A DNA stretch of 6,244 nucleotides from Gammaproteobacteria bacterium (lineage in GTDB: Bacteria > Pseudomonadota > Gammaproteobacteria > Pseudomonadales > Azotimanducaceae). The DNA is taken from NCBI GenBank assembly GCA_002719135.1, contig PBGU01000019.1, positions 27,570 through 33,813 on the forward strand. Direction: 5' to 3'. Shown in pieces: positions 1 to 5,845 of this stretch. Made by a program: the position numbers and the translations under genes. How positions within the stretch are numbered: the stretch's first letter is position 1; every line of letters starts with the position of its first letter. A model generated the notes under the pieces. It was not told the DNA's origin, searched no databases, and saw only the letters and a list, made by a program, of their open reading frames with translations.

Positions 1-1
1 G

Positions 2-220
2 TTGCGTGACCAATATCTTGAATATTGCGAACGTGCCGGTCGTTCCGCGGGTTCTATTACGATCATGGGCGGGCTACCACTCGTAGATGTTTCTCGATCG
101 CGGGCGCGCCTCGATGCATACCGTGACGTCGGAATTGAACGTTTTGTTTGCGGTATTCGCTATCAAACCGTCGACGACTACGAACAACAGATCGCTATGT
201 TGCACAATCTCATAACATAG
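2..220 (+). CDS. Luciferase-like monooxygenase (LLM) family protein, C-terminal fragment
   Basis: This is the last 72 codons of a gene whose beginning lies left of the window. The frame is open to the edge, and the TTG at position 2 is probably an internal leucine codon, not a start. The visible part runs from a helix with the segment EYCERAGRSAGSITI, through a strand (MGGLPLVD), to a helix-turn with DAYRDVGIERFVCGI, and ends in a short helix before the TAG stop. A segment reading 'AGR-x(3)-SI', then a strand, then 'Y-x-D-x-G-(V/I)-x-R-(F/V)-V' is what I know from the end of flavin- or F420-dependent LLM-class oxidoreductases, where it forms the last strand and helix of the TIM barrel. The cofactor-binding and catalytic parts are not in view, so substrate and cofactor cannot be named. 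It converges on the enoyl-CoA hydratase gene, with 75 bases between the stops and no clear terminator. Confidence 0.65.
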   Translation: MRDQYLEYCERAGRSAGSITIMGGLPLVDVSRSRARLDAYRDVGIERFVCGIRYQTVDDYEQQIAMLHNLIT

Positions 221-295
221 CCGCACGCAGATTTCGGCTCGAAGTATCCCTTGGCTTTTGGTTCCTACAGGGCCTCAACGACCAGGTTGCCGAGT
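221..295. other. Short convergent intergenic gap
   Basis: These 75 bases separate the stop codons of two convergent genes. Starting at the plus-strand stop codon, AGCCG and CGGCT can pair around an 11-base loop (about 219-239), but no T-run follows on either strand. An intrinsic terminator is therefore not supported. I see no other signal here. Confidence 0.5.
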
Positions 296-1066
296 TTAGC
301 GGCCTTTCCAGTTGGGCGGACGTTTTTCTGAAAAGGCCTTCGGACCTTCGACAAAATCTTCGCCAGTCGACATCGCTTTGACAGAGTCGTATGGAATTTC
401 CATCGATTCTTGCAACGATCCTATGGATAGGCTTCGATAGACGACGTCTTTGCTTGCCCGAATCGATAACGGCGCACATTCGAGGATTTGGCCAGCCCAC
501 CGATGCGCCGCGTCCATTAATTCATCGTGGGGCACGACCTCGTTTACAAAACCCAACTCGTAACCTTCCGTCGCCGGGACGTGGCGACCAGTGAGGATCA
601 TTCCTAGAGCTCGTTTGGATCCGATTTGACGGGGCAATCGTTGCAATCCACCGGCGAGCGCTGCGAGCCCCACCTTGGGCTCTGGAAGTGCGAATATCGC
701 GTTCTCCGATGCGATGATGAGATCGCACGAAAGCGCGATTTCAAAGCCGCCACCCATAGCGACCCCGTTGACGGCTGCAATGACAGGCTTCGTCATATCG
801 AAGCGCGACGACAGCCCTCCAAATCCTCTCGGTGTTGGAACTCGTTGACCTCCTTCCGCTTGGTATCGAAGATCGTTACCGGCACTAAAACCCCGCCCCT
901 CACCGGTGATGATGGCAACCCAGAGATCGTCGTTGTTTGCGAATTCGTCAAAAACTTCGCCGAGCTCCGCGTTCGCTGGTGGGTGCAGGGCATTCAATCT
1001 TTCCGGTCGATTGAGTTTCACGGTCAATACATGATCGGCTTTTTCGACATTACAAAATTCGGGCAT
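296..1066 (-). CDS. Enoyl-CoA hydratase/isomerase (crotonase) family protein
   Basis: The product is 256 residues, the normal length for a single-domain crotonase. These cytoplasmic enzymes bind acyl-CoA thioesters and stabilise an enolate in an oxyanion hole. Visible landmarks are the N-terminal NRPERLNAL (19-27), the first oxyanion-hole segment FSAGNDL (60-66), the second segment MGGGFE (104-109), and PEPKVGLAALAGG (128-140). Glu109 and Glu129 fall where the two catalytic glutamates of classical enoyl-CoA hydratase lie, so hydratase activity is plausible. The C-terminal tail ending EKRPPNWKGR is typical of this family. The exact substrate cannot be read, because many crotonases (hydratases, isomerases, CaiD-like enzymes) share these motifs. 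The start at 1066 is chosen because AGGGGG precedes it by five bases. An in-frame ATG at 1081 and another at 1135 lack this spacing and would add residues unlike the family. The symporter gene lies 174 bases upstream on the same strand. Confidence 0.9.
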   Translation of the reverse strand: MPEFCNVEKADHVLTVKLNRPERLNALHPPANAELGEVFDEFANNDDLWVAIITGEGRGFSAGNDLRYQAEGGQRVPTPRGFGGLSSRFDMTKPVIAAVNGVAMGGGFEIALSCDLIIASENAIFALPEPKVGLAALAGGLQRLPRQIGSKRALGMILTGRHVPATEGYELGFVNEVVPHDELMDAAHRWAGQILECAPLSIRASKDVVYRSLSIGSLQESMEIPYDSVKAMSTGEDFVEGPKAFSEKRPPNWKGR

Positions 1067-1071
1067 GCTTC

Positions 1072-1077
1072 CCCCTA
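1072..1077 (-). promoter_or_regulatory. Ribosome binding site for the enoyl-CoA hydratase gene
   Basis: On the minus strand the bases AGGGGG end five bases before the ATG at 1066 (read AGGGGGAAGCATG). It is the strongest Shine-Dalgarno match I saw in the window, and it decides the start codon against the longer in-frame alternatives. Confidence 0.75.
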
Positions 1078-1181
1078 ACATGTTGTGGTTCCAAATCCGT
1101 GGGCGTGAAGCGGTTTCGACAGGTACGCTCCACAAAGCTCAACGGATGTAGGAGTAGTTTTCCCATTGCGTCGGACGCGCG

Positions 1182-1195
1182 TCAAGCGAACTTGA
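1182..1195 (-). other. Small hairpin with UUCG tetraloop
   Basis: In minus-strand RNA the sequence UCAAG-UUCG-CUUGA forms a perfect five-pair stem closed by a UUCG loop, a notably stable tetraloop class. It lies about 45 bases after the symporter stop codon. It could protect the 3' end of the symporter message or cap a longer structure. There is no U-tract after it, so it does not fit an intrinsic terminator. Confidence 0.35.
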
Positions 1196-1240
1196 GAACC
1201 TTTTTATGATTTCGAATAACTCTAGGGTGGAACCATCGAC

Positions 1241-2461
1241 CTAAGTGACGTCTGCATGTCGGTCGATCACGACACATCCGACGAGGTCCCCGAGCACATT
1301 CGCTGAGGTTCGAATGGTGTCGAGAGGACGCTCAACCAAAAGTAGTATCAGTATCCCTTCCAAGGGTATCCCGACGGCAAGAAGCACCATTTGCATGCCG
1401 GCCATCGATCCTGACGGAATTCCAGGAGCGCCGATGGACGCGAGCATGGCGACAAGGAACACTGTGACGGTGGCAGTGGCATTTAGATCAAGTCCGAAGA
1501 GGTACGCGAGAAAAATAGCTGCAACGCCCTCAAAAAGCGCCGTTCCGTCCATGTTGATGGTCGAACCAAGAGGTAGCACGAAACTTGCCGTGGTCGAGCT
1601 AACCCCGAGATCATTGGCGGCGTGAAAACTGACGGGAAGCGTCGCCGCACTCGATGAGCTCGATAGTGCAACAACGATAGGTCGTAAGGTCTTCTTCGCT
1701 AGGGTAGCTGGTTGTATGCGCCCACCTAACCAGGCGATGGAGGGCAGGATGACGACCATGTGCAGCAGCGTGGTCCCGATCACGACACCAGAAAATGCCG
1801 CGAGCTGTCCGATTAACACCAAATTTGTGTTAGTCGTCATTTGATAGACGATGCCGACGATACCGATTGGGACCACCCACACGGCCCAACTCGCTAATTT
1901 GTAGATTGCGTTTGTGATCTCATGGATCGATCGTTTCACTACGCTATCGCTGGGAAGGACCATCAGAAGTGCCAATCCAAGGACAATACTGTTGGTCACG
2001 ATCCCAAGGATATTGAGTTCCGTAAGAGCGGCAAAAGGATTTACGAACATTTGCGCTAATAGGTTACGAACTAACGCACCGAACGTATTTTCAGACGTCC
2101 CAATTAAGGTGGCATGGGTGGACGCTGTCTCGATGGCGCTAAGTGGCGGCGCGTTCGTCCAGGGGTGGAATAGAAAAACGACTGTAAGGCCTAAGGTAAT
2201 GGCGAACGCAGTGGTGATTACGTAATAGGCGACTGTCAGGGTTCCAATTCGGCGGAGTTGTTTTGCTGCATCCAAACGAACTATTCCTGACAACACCGAG
2301 AAAAAAACCAGCGGTGCGACAATCATTTTAAGCACGGATAAAAACAGTTCTTTGAATAACGCAGCAAATTCCAGTAGCCACGGGGTAACTGGAAATGCCC
2401 AGGCTGAGACAAATCCGACTAACGCGGCCAAAACGACGGTGGGAAAGAGATACCTGTTCAT
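1241..2461 (-). CDS. Dicarboxylate/amino acid:cation symporter (DAACS family, GltP/DctA-like)
   Basis: The product is a 406-residue inner-membrane secondary transporter that couples uptake of an acidic amino acid or C4-dicarboxylate to Na+ or H+. The length and hydrophobic pattern fit the eight-helix, two-hairpin fold of GltPh. Hallmarks in order are a serine-rich tip of hairpin 1, SSSSSAATLP (267-276); the helix-7 cation motif NMDGT (303-307); the hairpin-2 tip GAPGIPSGS (344-352); and in helix 8 the series Asp381, Arg384, Thr385, Asn388 and Asp392 (DTIRTSANVLGD). By recalled GltPh numbering these match Asp394, Arg397, Thr398, Asn401 and Asp405. The arginine contacts the side-chain carboxylate in acidic-substrate members, so an acidic substrate is favoured over a neutral amino acid. 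The ATG at 2461 is the first possible one, since an in-frame TAG lies eleven codons upstream. No good Shine-Dalgarno precedes it. The gene is divergent from the lol operon. Na+ versus H+ coupling cannot be decided here. Confidence 0.93.
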   Translation of the reverse strand: MNRYLFPTVVLAALVGFVSAWAFPVTPWLLEFAALFKELFLSVLKMIVAPLVFFSVLSGIVRLDAAKQLRRIGTLTVAYYVITTAFAITLGLTVVFLFHPWTNAPPLSAIETASTHATLIGTSENTFGALVRNLLAQMFVNPFAALTELNILGIVTNSIVLGLALLMVLPSDSVVKRSIHEITNAIYKLASWAVWVVPIGIVGIVYQMTTNTNLVLIGQLAAFSGVVIGTTLLHMVVILPSIAWLGGRIQPATLAKKTLRPIVVALSSSSSAATLPVSFHAANDLGVSSTTASFVLPLGSTINMDGTALFEGVAAIFLAYLFGLDLNATATVTVFLVAMLASIGAPGIPSGSMAGMQMVLLAVGIPLEGILILLLVERPLDTIRTSANVLGDLVGCVVIDRHADVT

Positions 2462-2603
2462 CGACGAACTACCAGATGACTCAGCATGCTAGTTTAACGC
2501 GTATGGCTGAAGGTGATGCCCAAGCAATACGGTCGGAAATCTTGAATCTAGATTGGAGTTTTGTAGAACAGCCTTGAGAATATTATGAACGATGGTCTGT
2601 TTA

Positions 2604-2617
2604 AGATAAATTTATCT
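2604..2617. repeat. Perfect 14-base palindrome, candidate operator
   Basis: AGATAAATTTATCT is identical to its own reverse complement. It lies just upstream of the TATAAA element at 2638-2643, in the zone where a -35 box and a regulator site would be expected. A dimeric transcription factor could bind it, but AT-rich DNA also yields palindromes by chance. Confidence 0.35.
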
Positions 2618-2623
2618 AACTTA

Positions 2624-2652
2624 TTGATATATATCGTTATAAAAAGTATTCG
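2624..2652 (+). promoter_or_regulatory. Candidate promoter elements for the lol operon
   Basis: TTGATA (2624-2629) matches the sigma-70 -35 consensus at five of six bases. With a 17-base spacer, however, the matching -10 would be TATTCG (2647-2652), which is poor. Alternatively TATAAA (2638-2643) matches the -10 consensus at five of six bases but has no good -35 at the right distance. Either choice puts the transcript start at about 2650-2660 and gives a leader of roughly 85-95 bases before the lolC ATG. The promoter region is likely; the exact boxes are uncertain. Confidence 0.35.
2626..2635. repeat. Perfect 10-base palindrome GATATATATC
   Basis: This second palindrome is centred 20 bases downstream of the centre of the 14-base palindrome, close to two helical turns, so the two could present half-sites on one DNA face. 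Alternating AT sequence makes chance palindromes common, which keeps confidence low. Confidence 0.25.
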
Positions 2653-2688
2653 AGAGGATAGTTTGGCGCGTTACACGCGGTGTGGTTG

Positions 2689-2708
2689 GCCGATTTTTTC
2701 GGCTTTTT
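2689..2708 (+). promoter_or_regulatory. Terminator-like hairpin in the lol leader
   Basis: GCCGA (2689-2693) pairs perfectly with TCGGC (2699-2703) around a five-T loop and is followed at once by five Ts (2704-2708). It has the layout of an intrinsic terminator with a short stem, placed between the likely promoter and the lolC ATG at 2746. Just upstream, CGCG/CGCG (2667-2670 with 2676-2679) and ACAC/GTGT (2673-2676 with 2680-2683) are mutually exclusive small stems. Attenuation is possible. The five-pair stem is weak and the Ts may be incidental. Confidence 0.3.
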
Positions 2709-2745
2709 GGGGACCAAATCTCTGACTTTCACCAAGAACTTTTCG

Positions 2746-3975
2746 ATGTTTCGTCCTTTGTCCGTGAATATCGGCATGCGATATGCGGGATCCTCGCGTG
2801 GCAATCTCTCTCTCGTAACTTTCGTTGCATTGGCGGGTCTTGCGTTATCCGTTTCGGTCCTTCTTTTCGTGCAGGGAGTGGTCGCTGGGTTCGAAAGGGA
2901 ACTGACGAATCGGATCTTACGTGTCATCCCGCACGTGTCGGTCCGAGCGCGCGAATCGATCGCAACTTCGTCGGAACTACTCCAGCTGATAGGAGGTATC
3001 CCCCATGTGGCAGGTTCCGCGGCCGTGATCGACGGACAAGCCCTCCTTTCTTTGGGTCAAAAAGTTCGGGGTATAACGATTACTGGAATCGAGCCCGATC
3101 AGTATCGTCGGGCCTCACGGATAAACCAATACGTACGAGGCACCGACTTGATCGCTCTGACCCCAGGCCAATATGGAATGATTGTCGGGGACAATCTTGC
3201 CAAAGACTTGGGCTTGAAGCTCGGTAGTTCCGCAACCGTCGTGGTTCCCGATGTCACCGTGACCCCACTTGGGGCGTTCCCGCGGCAAAAATCGTTTCGC
3301 GTTCAAGGGATATTGGATACCGGGTCCCAGCTTGATCAGCGCTACGTCTTCCTTCACCGACTTGATGCCGCGAAGTTGTATCGAGTAGGCCCAGGCGTTC
3401 ATTCGATCGAAGTGTGGCTTGATGATCCGTTACGAGCCCGCCAGGTTGGGCTTGAAATACTCGCTTCGCTGAGCGACGAATTTGCTGTATCCACTTGGTT
3501 CCAAACGTACGGACCGCTCTACGGAGCGATTAGGGCTCAAAAAGGGATGATGTTTCTTCTTCTATCCTTGTTGGTTGCCGTCGCGTCCATCAATCTTGTT
3601 TCAACGCTGGTAATGATTGTGAGTGAGCGCCGTAGCGACATCGCCATCTTGCGGACGATGGGAAGCAACCGGTCCTTGCTTATCGGAACATTTGTGATCT
3701 TAGGTCTGGCAATTTCGGCGGTTGGGGTCGCTGCTGGAATTGGTATAGGCTATTTTCTCGGCGTTTTGGCCGAGGCCGGATTCCCGACACTTGAGTCACT
3801 CCTTGGTGTCAAACTCATGAGTGAATACGTGGTTGACACGCTGCCGTTCGCAATGGCGTTGACGGACGTATGGCATGTCGCGGGTATTGCGGGATTACTC
3901 ACGCTGTTGGCAACTCTGTATCCAGCGTGGCGGGCGAGCTCGTCGAGTCCCGCGGAAGCACTTCAACATGAGTAA
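2746..3975 (+). CDS. lolC: Lipoprotein-releasing ABC transporter permease, LolC-like (first permease)
   Basis: The product is a 409-residue inner-membrane permease that, with LolD and the second permease, should extract outer-membrane lipoproteins and pass them to the chaperone LolA. Helix 1 is about 22-45. It is followed by GFERELTNRILRVIPH (49-63), the conserved start of the periplasmic MacB-like domain. That domain reaches about residue 265, and three helices follow (about 267-293, 311-341, 376-393). The cytoplasmic segment SDIAILRTMG (297-306) matches the coupling helix that contacts the ATPase, and the end LYPAWRASSSSPAEAL is typical. TPLGAFPRQKSF (173-184) lies where LolC carries its LolA-binding hook. 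SQLDQ and TYGPLY resemble LolE instead, so the name rests on position and the N-terminus. I prefer the ATG at 2746 because MFRPLS is the family start and AAGAA precedes it. A GTG at 2680 would add 22 residues without a well-placed ribosome site. The stop overlaps the lolD start by 8 bases. Confidence 0.88.
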   Translation: MFRPLSVNIGMRYAGSSRGNLSLVTFVALAGLALSVSVLLFVQGVVAGFERELTNRILRVIPHVSVRARESIATSSELLQLIGGIPHVAGSAAVIDGQALLSLGQKVRGITITGIEPDQYRRASRINQYVRGTDLIALTPGQYGMIVGDNLAKDLGLKLGSSATVVVPDVTVTPLGAFPRQKSFRVQGILDTGSQLDQRYVFLHRLDAAKLYRVGPGVHSIEVWLDDPLRARQVGLEILASLSDEFAVSTWFQTYGPLYGAIRAQKGMMFLLLSLLVAVASINLVSTLVMIVSERRSDIAILRTMGSNRSLLIGTFVILGLAISAVGVAAGIGIGYFLGVLAEAGFPTLESLLGVKLMSEYVVDTLPFAMALTDVWHVAGIAGLLTLLATLYPAWRASSSSPAEALQHE

Positions 3976-4642
3976 TGTCTTGTCAGCTCGAAATCTTCGT
4001 AAACGGTTCGTAGATGGTGAACGAGAACTTCGGGTTCTCGATGGCATTGACTTAGATATTAGGAGGGGTGAGAGGGTCGCGGTGGTAGGTCGCTCTGGAA
4101 CTGGCAAGAGCACGTTGCTGCACATACTTGCCGGCTTAGCCGATCCGGACGTCGGCGAGGTAAGGGTTGCCGGTCAAAACATGACTTCTGCTTCAAGTGA
4201 TGGTCGAGCCGCCATACGCAATCAATACATGGGTTTCGTATATCAATTTCATCACCTACTGCCCGAGTTTTCCGCACTCGAAAACGTGGCGATGCCCCTG
4301 ATCGTTTCGGGTCGTACGTCGCTCGAATCGGAGGAACGTGCGAAGAACCTATTGGACTCGGTTGATCTGACGGAGCGTATCGGGCATCGACCACATCAAC
4401 TCTCGGGTGGCGAACGGCAACGTGTCGCGGTAGCGAGAGCGATGGCAACTGAGCCCGACATCCTGTTGGCCGATGAGCCCACCGGTAATCTTGATCGCGA
4501 AAATGCTTCCCGAGTGATGAAGCTGATAGCGGAAATGAGTACCGCGACGGGTACAGCGTTTATCGTCGTGACACATGATGCGTCGATCGCGGACAAAATG
4601 AACCGCTCGTTCGTTTTGGAAGACGGCAAGCTCAATGCCTAA
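3968..4642 (+). CDS. lolD: Lipoprotein-releasing ABC transporter ATPase LolD
   Basis: The product is a 224-residue ABC ATPase that powers lipoprotein extraction from the cytoplasmic face of the LolCDE complex, where it should act as a dimer. All catalytic motifs are intact: Walker A GRSGTGKST (41-49), Q-loop Gln93 within VYQFHHLLPEF, signature LSGGERQR (145-152), Walker B ILLADEP (165-171) with Glu170 as the catalytic base, NLD of the D-loop (174-176), and the switch His203. The sequence FHHLLPEFSALENVAMPL is what I know from LolD and separates it from MacB or FtsE relatives. The length is close to the E. coli protein (about 233). The start is the ATG at 3968, preceded by GGAAG nine bases away. 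The start overlaps the upstream permease stop in ATGAGTAA, so translation is probably coupled. A longer in-frame extension back to 3875 lies wholly inside lolC and is not needed. Confidence 0.95.
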   Translation: MSNVLSARNLRKRFVDGERELRVLDGIDLDIRRGERVAVVGRSGTGKSTLLHILAGLADPDVGEVRVAGQNMTSASSDGRAAIRNQYMGFVYQFHHLLPEFSALENVAMPLIVSGRTSLESEERAKNLLDSVDLTERIGHRPHQLSGGERQRVAVARAMATEPDILLADEPTGNLDRENASRVMKLIAEMSTATGTAFIVVTHDASIADKMNRSFVLEDGKLNA

Positions 4643-5840
4643 CCGATTACTAATTAAGCGATTACCTTCCGTGTGGATTGCGCTTCGATATCTCTTCCGA
4701 CGCGACAACGTCTATGCGGCGTTAATTAATTGGGTCTCGTTGGTGGGGCTCGTACTCGGAGTAACGATCCTCACAGTGGTGACGAGTGTTATGAATGGAT
4801 TCGACCAAGAAGTTAAGGGACGGCTTCTAGGTGTTGTACCGCACGTCTTTATCGAAAAGAGTGTCTTAACTGAAGAGGATAGCGAAGCCGTATTGGCAAC
4901 GCCGGGGGTCATCGGCGTTGAACGTCTGTATCAGGGCGAAGCCATGCTATCCCTGCCCGGAGCAACTCAGGCGGTGAAGGTCTACGGAATTGATGCGAAG
5001 GATGGAGGCAGTTTCATTGCAGATTCGATGGTGTCAGGTTCGCTCCCGATGATACAGGGTGCTGGTATTGCACTGGGAGAACCGCTTGTGCGTTTGATGG
5101 GACTAGCGCTGGGCGATCCGACCATCCTGGTTTTTCCGACATCAACGGGATCGGGAATCGTTCCAGTAGTACAACGGTTTCAGCTCGTTGCAACGTTCGC
5201 GGTCGGGGCGGATCCAGACTATCAGTTAGCAATTATTGATATTGCCCGAATCGAAGAATTGGGAATTACCAATGCTGGGACATTGGGTTGGCGGGTGACC
5301 TTGGCCGACCCTCTCTCGATAGGTTCCTGGTCGTCACCCGTCGACGCTCCTCTAAGCACCTGGGCTGAACAGTTCGGTGAATTGTTTCGCGCGATCGAGA
5401 TCGAAAAAGGGATCATGTTTGCGTTATTAGCACTGGTTGTCGGACTAGCCGCGTTCAATATGGTGTCTGGGCAGGCTTTGTTGGTGAACGATAAGCGAGG
5501 AGATATTGCTATTCTGAGCACCATGGGAGCGCGCCGGGCAGTAATTGTCTCGATATTTTTGGTTCAGGGACTGGTCATTTCGTTGGTTGGAATCGCACTT
5601 GGACTCATTCTTGGCGTAACCATTGCGTCACACGCTGACGTCGTCGTGAAAGTACTGGAATCGGCAACGGGCTCGAACATGATCGAGGGAACCTACTTTT
5701 CGTCCGTTCCCTCCGAAACAAAAGGCAAAGACCTTGTTGCTATAGCGCTGCTTTCGTTCGGTTTGTGTACGGCTGCGATAGTTCGTCCTACTCTATTAGC
5801 GGCCAGAGCGAATCCGGCACCGGAGTTGCATTCGCGCTAG
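4635..5840 (+). CDS. lolE: Lipoprotein-releasing ABC transporter permease, LolE position (second permease)
   Basis: The product is 401 residues with the LolC/LolE layout: helix 1 (about 29-51), then SVMNGFDQEVKGRLLGVVPH (51-70), a periplasmic domain to about 255, and three helices (about 259-283, 303-331, 365-387). It should pair with the first permease as a heterodimer around the LolD dimer. The name lolE follows gene order only. Several segments look LolC-like to me: GWRVTLADPL (218-227), FGELFRAIEIEKGIMF (247-262) and VQRF near the hook position (179-182). The coupling helix reads GDIAILSTMGA (289-299), with Ser where many relatives have Arg. The end (VRPTLLAARANPAPEL) keeps the register of the usual YPAWRASxxxPAEAL but not its Tyr, Trp or first Arg; I see no frameshift explaining this. 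The ATG overlaps the lolD stop in ATGCCTAA. Its Shine-Dalgarno match (GGAAG) is 12 bases away, so coupling probably drives translation. Confidence 0.85.
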   Translation: MPNRLLIKRLPSVWIALRYLFRRDNVYAALINWVSLVGLVLGVTILTVVTSVMNGFDQEVKGRLLGVVPHVFIEKSVLTEEDSEAVLATPGVIGVERLYQGEAMLSLPGATQAVKVYGIDAKDGGSFIADSMVSGSLPMIQGAGIALGEPLVRLMGLALGDPTILVFPTSTGSGIVPVVQRFQLVATFAVGADPDYQLAIIDIARIEELGITNAGTLGWRVTLADPLSIGSWSSPVDAPLSTWAEQFGELFRAIEIEKGIMFALLALVVGLAAFNMVSGQALLVNDKRGDIAILSTMGARRAVIVSIFLVQGLVISLVGIALGLILGVTIASHADVVVKVLESATGSNMIEGTYFSSVPSETKGKDLVAIALLSFGLCTAAIVRPTLLAARANPAPELHSR

Positions 5841-5845
5841 GAGTA

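Larger units (their letters stand above)
1067..1240 (-). promoter_or_regulatory. Intergenic region upstream of the crotonase gene, with a weak promoter candidate
   Basis: This region holds 174 bases between the stop of the symporter gene and the start of the crotonase gene, both on the minus strand. A TTGACG (minus strand, 1180-1185) resembles a -35 box. The best -10 at 18-base spacing is AAAACT (1156-1161), a poor match, so the promoter call is weak. The region also contains a UUCG-capped hairpin (1182-1195) and a GCGTC-G-GACGC inverted repeat (1168-1178). No T-run follows either one in the direction of transcription, so no intrinsic terminator for the symporter is evident. Read-through from the symporter into the crotonase gene remains possible. 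Confidence 0.25.
2462..2745. promoter_or_regulatory. Divergent intergenic region between the symporter and the lol operon
   Basis: These 284 bases separate the symporter start (minus strand) from the lolC start (plus strand) and must hold the promoters for both directions unless distant ones are used. The half next to the symporter has mixed composition and a 33-codon plus-strand reading frame (2476-2577) with no supporting evidence, plus a 10-base palindrome AATCTAGATT (2545-2554). The stretch 2600-2655 is strongly AT-rich and contains two further palindromes and a TATAAA element. The part next to lolC carries hairpins and a T-run. I found no convincing promoter for the symporter side. Confidence 0.6.

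Noticed and set aside
219..239. AGCCG/CGGCT hairpin after the LLM gene as a terminator
   Set aside because: The loop is long, the stem short, and no T-run follows on either strand.
626..1078. A 150-codon plus-strand reading frame opposite the crotonase gene
   Set aside because: It is antisense to a clearly recognisable enzyme, and its translation is rich in Arg, Cys and Trp without domain character.
2476..2577. A 33-codon plus-strand reading frame (starting MTQHASLTRM) in the divergent intergenic region
   Set aside because: There is no ribosome site in front of it and I recognise no family. Its length is expected by chance, and it overlaps likely regulatory DNA.
2637..2927. A 96-codon minus-strand reading frame covering the lolC leader and start
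   Set aside because: It is a shadow of the lol leader and permease sequence, with no recognisable motif.
3875..3967. An N-terminal extension of LolD by 31 residues
   Set aside because: It lies fully inside lolC in another frame, has no family similarity, and the ATG at 3968 has a good ribosome site.
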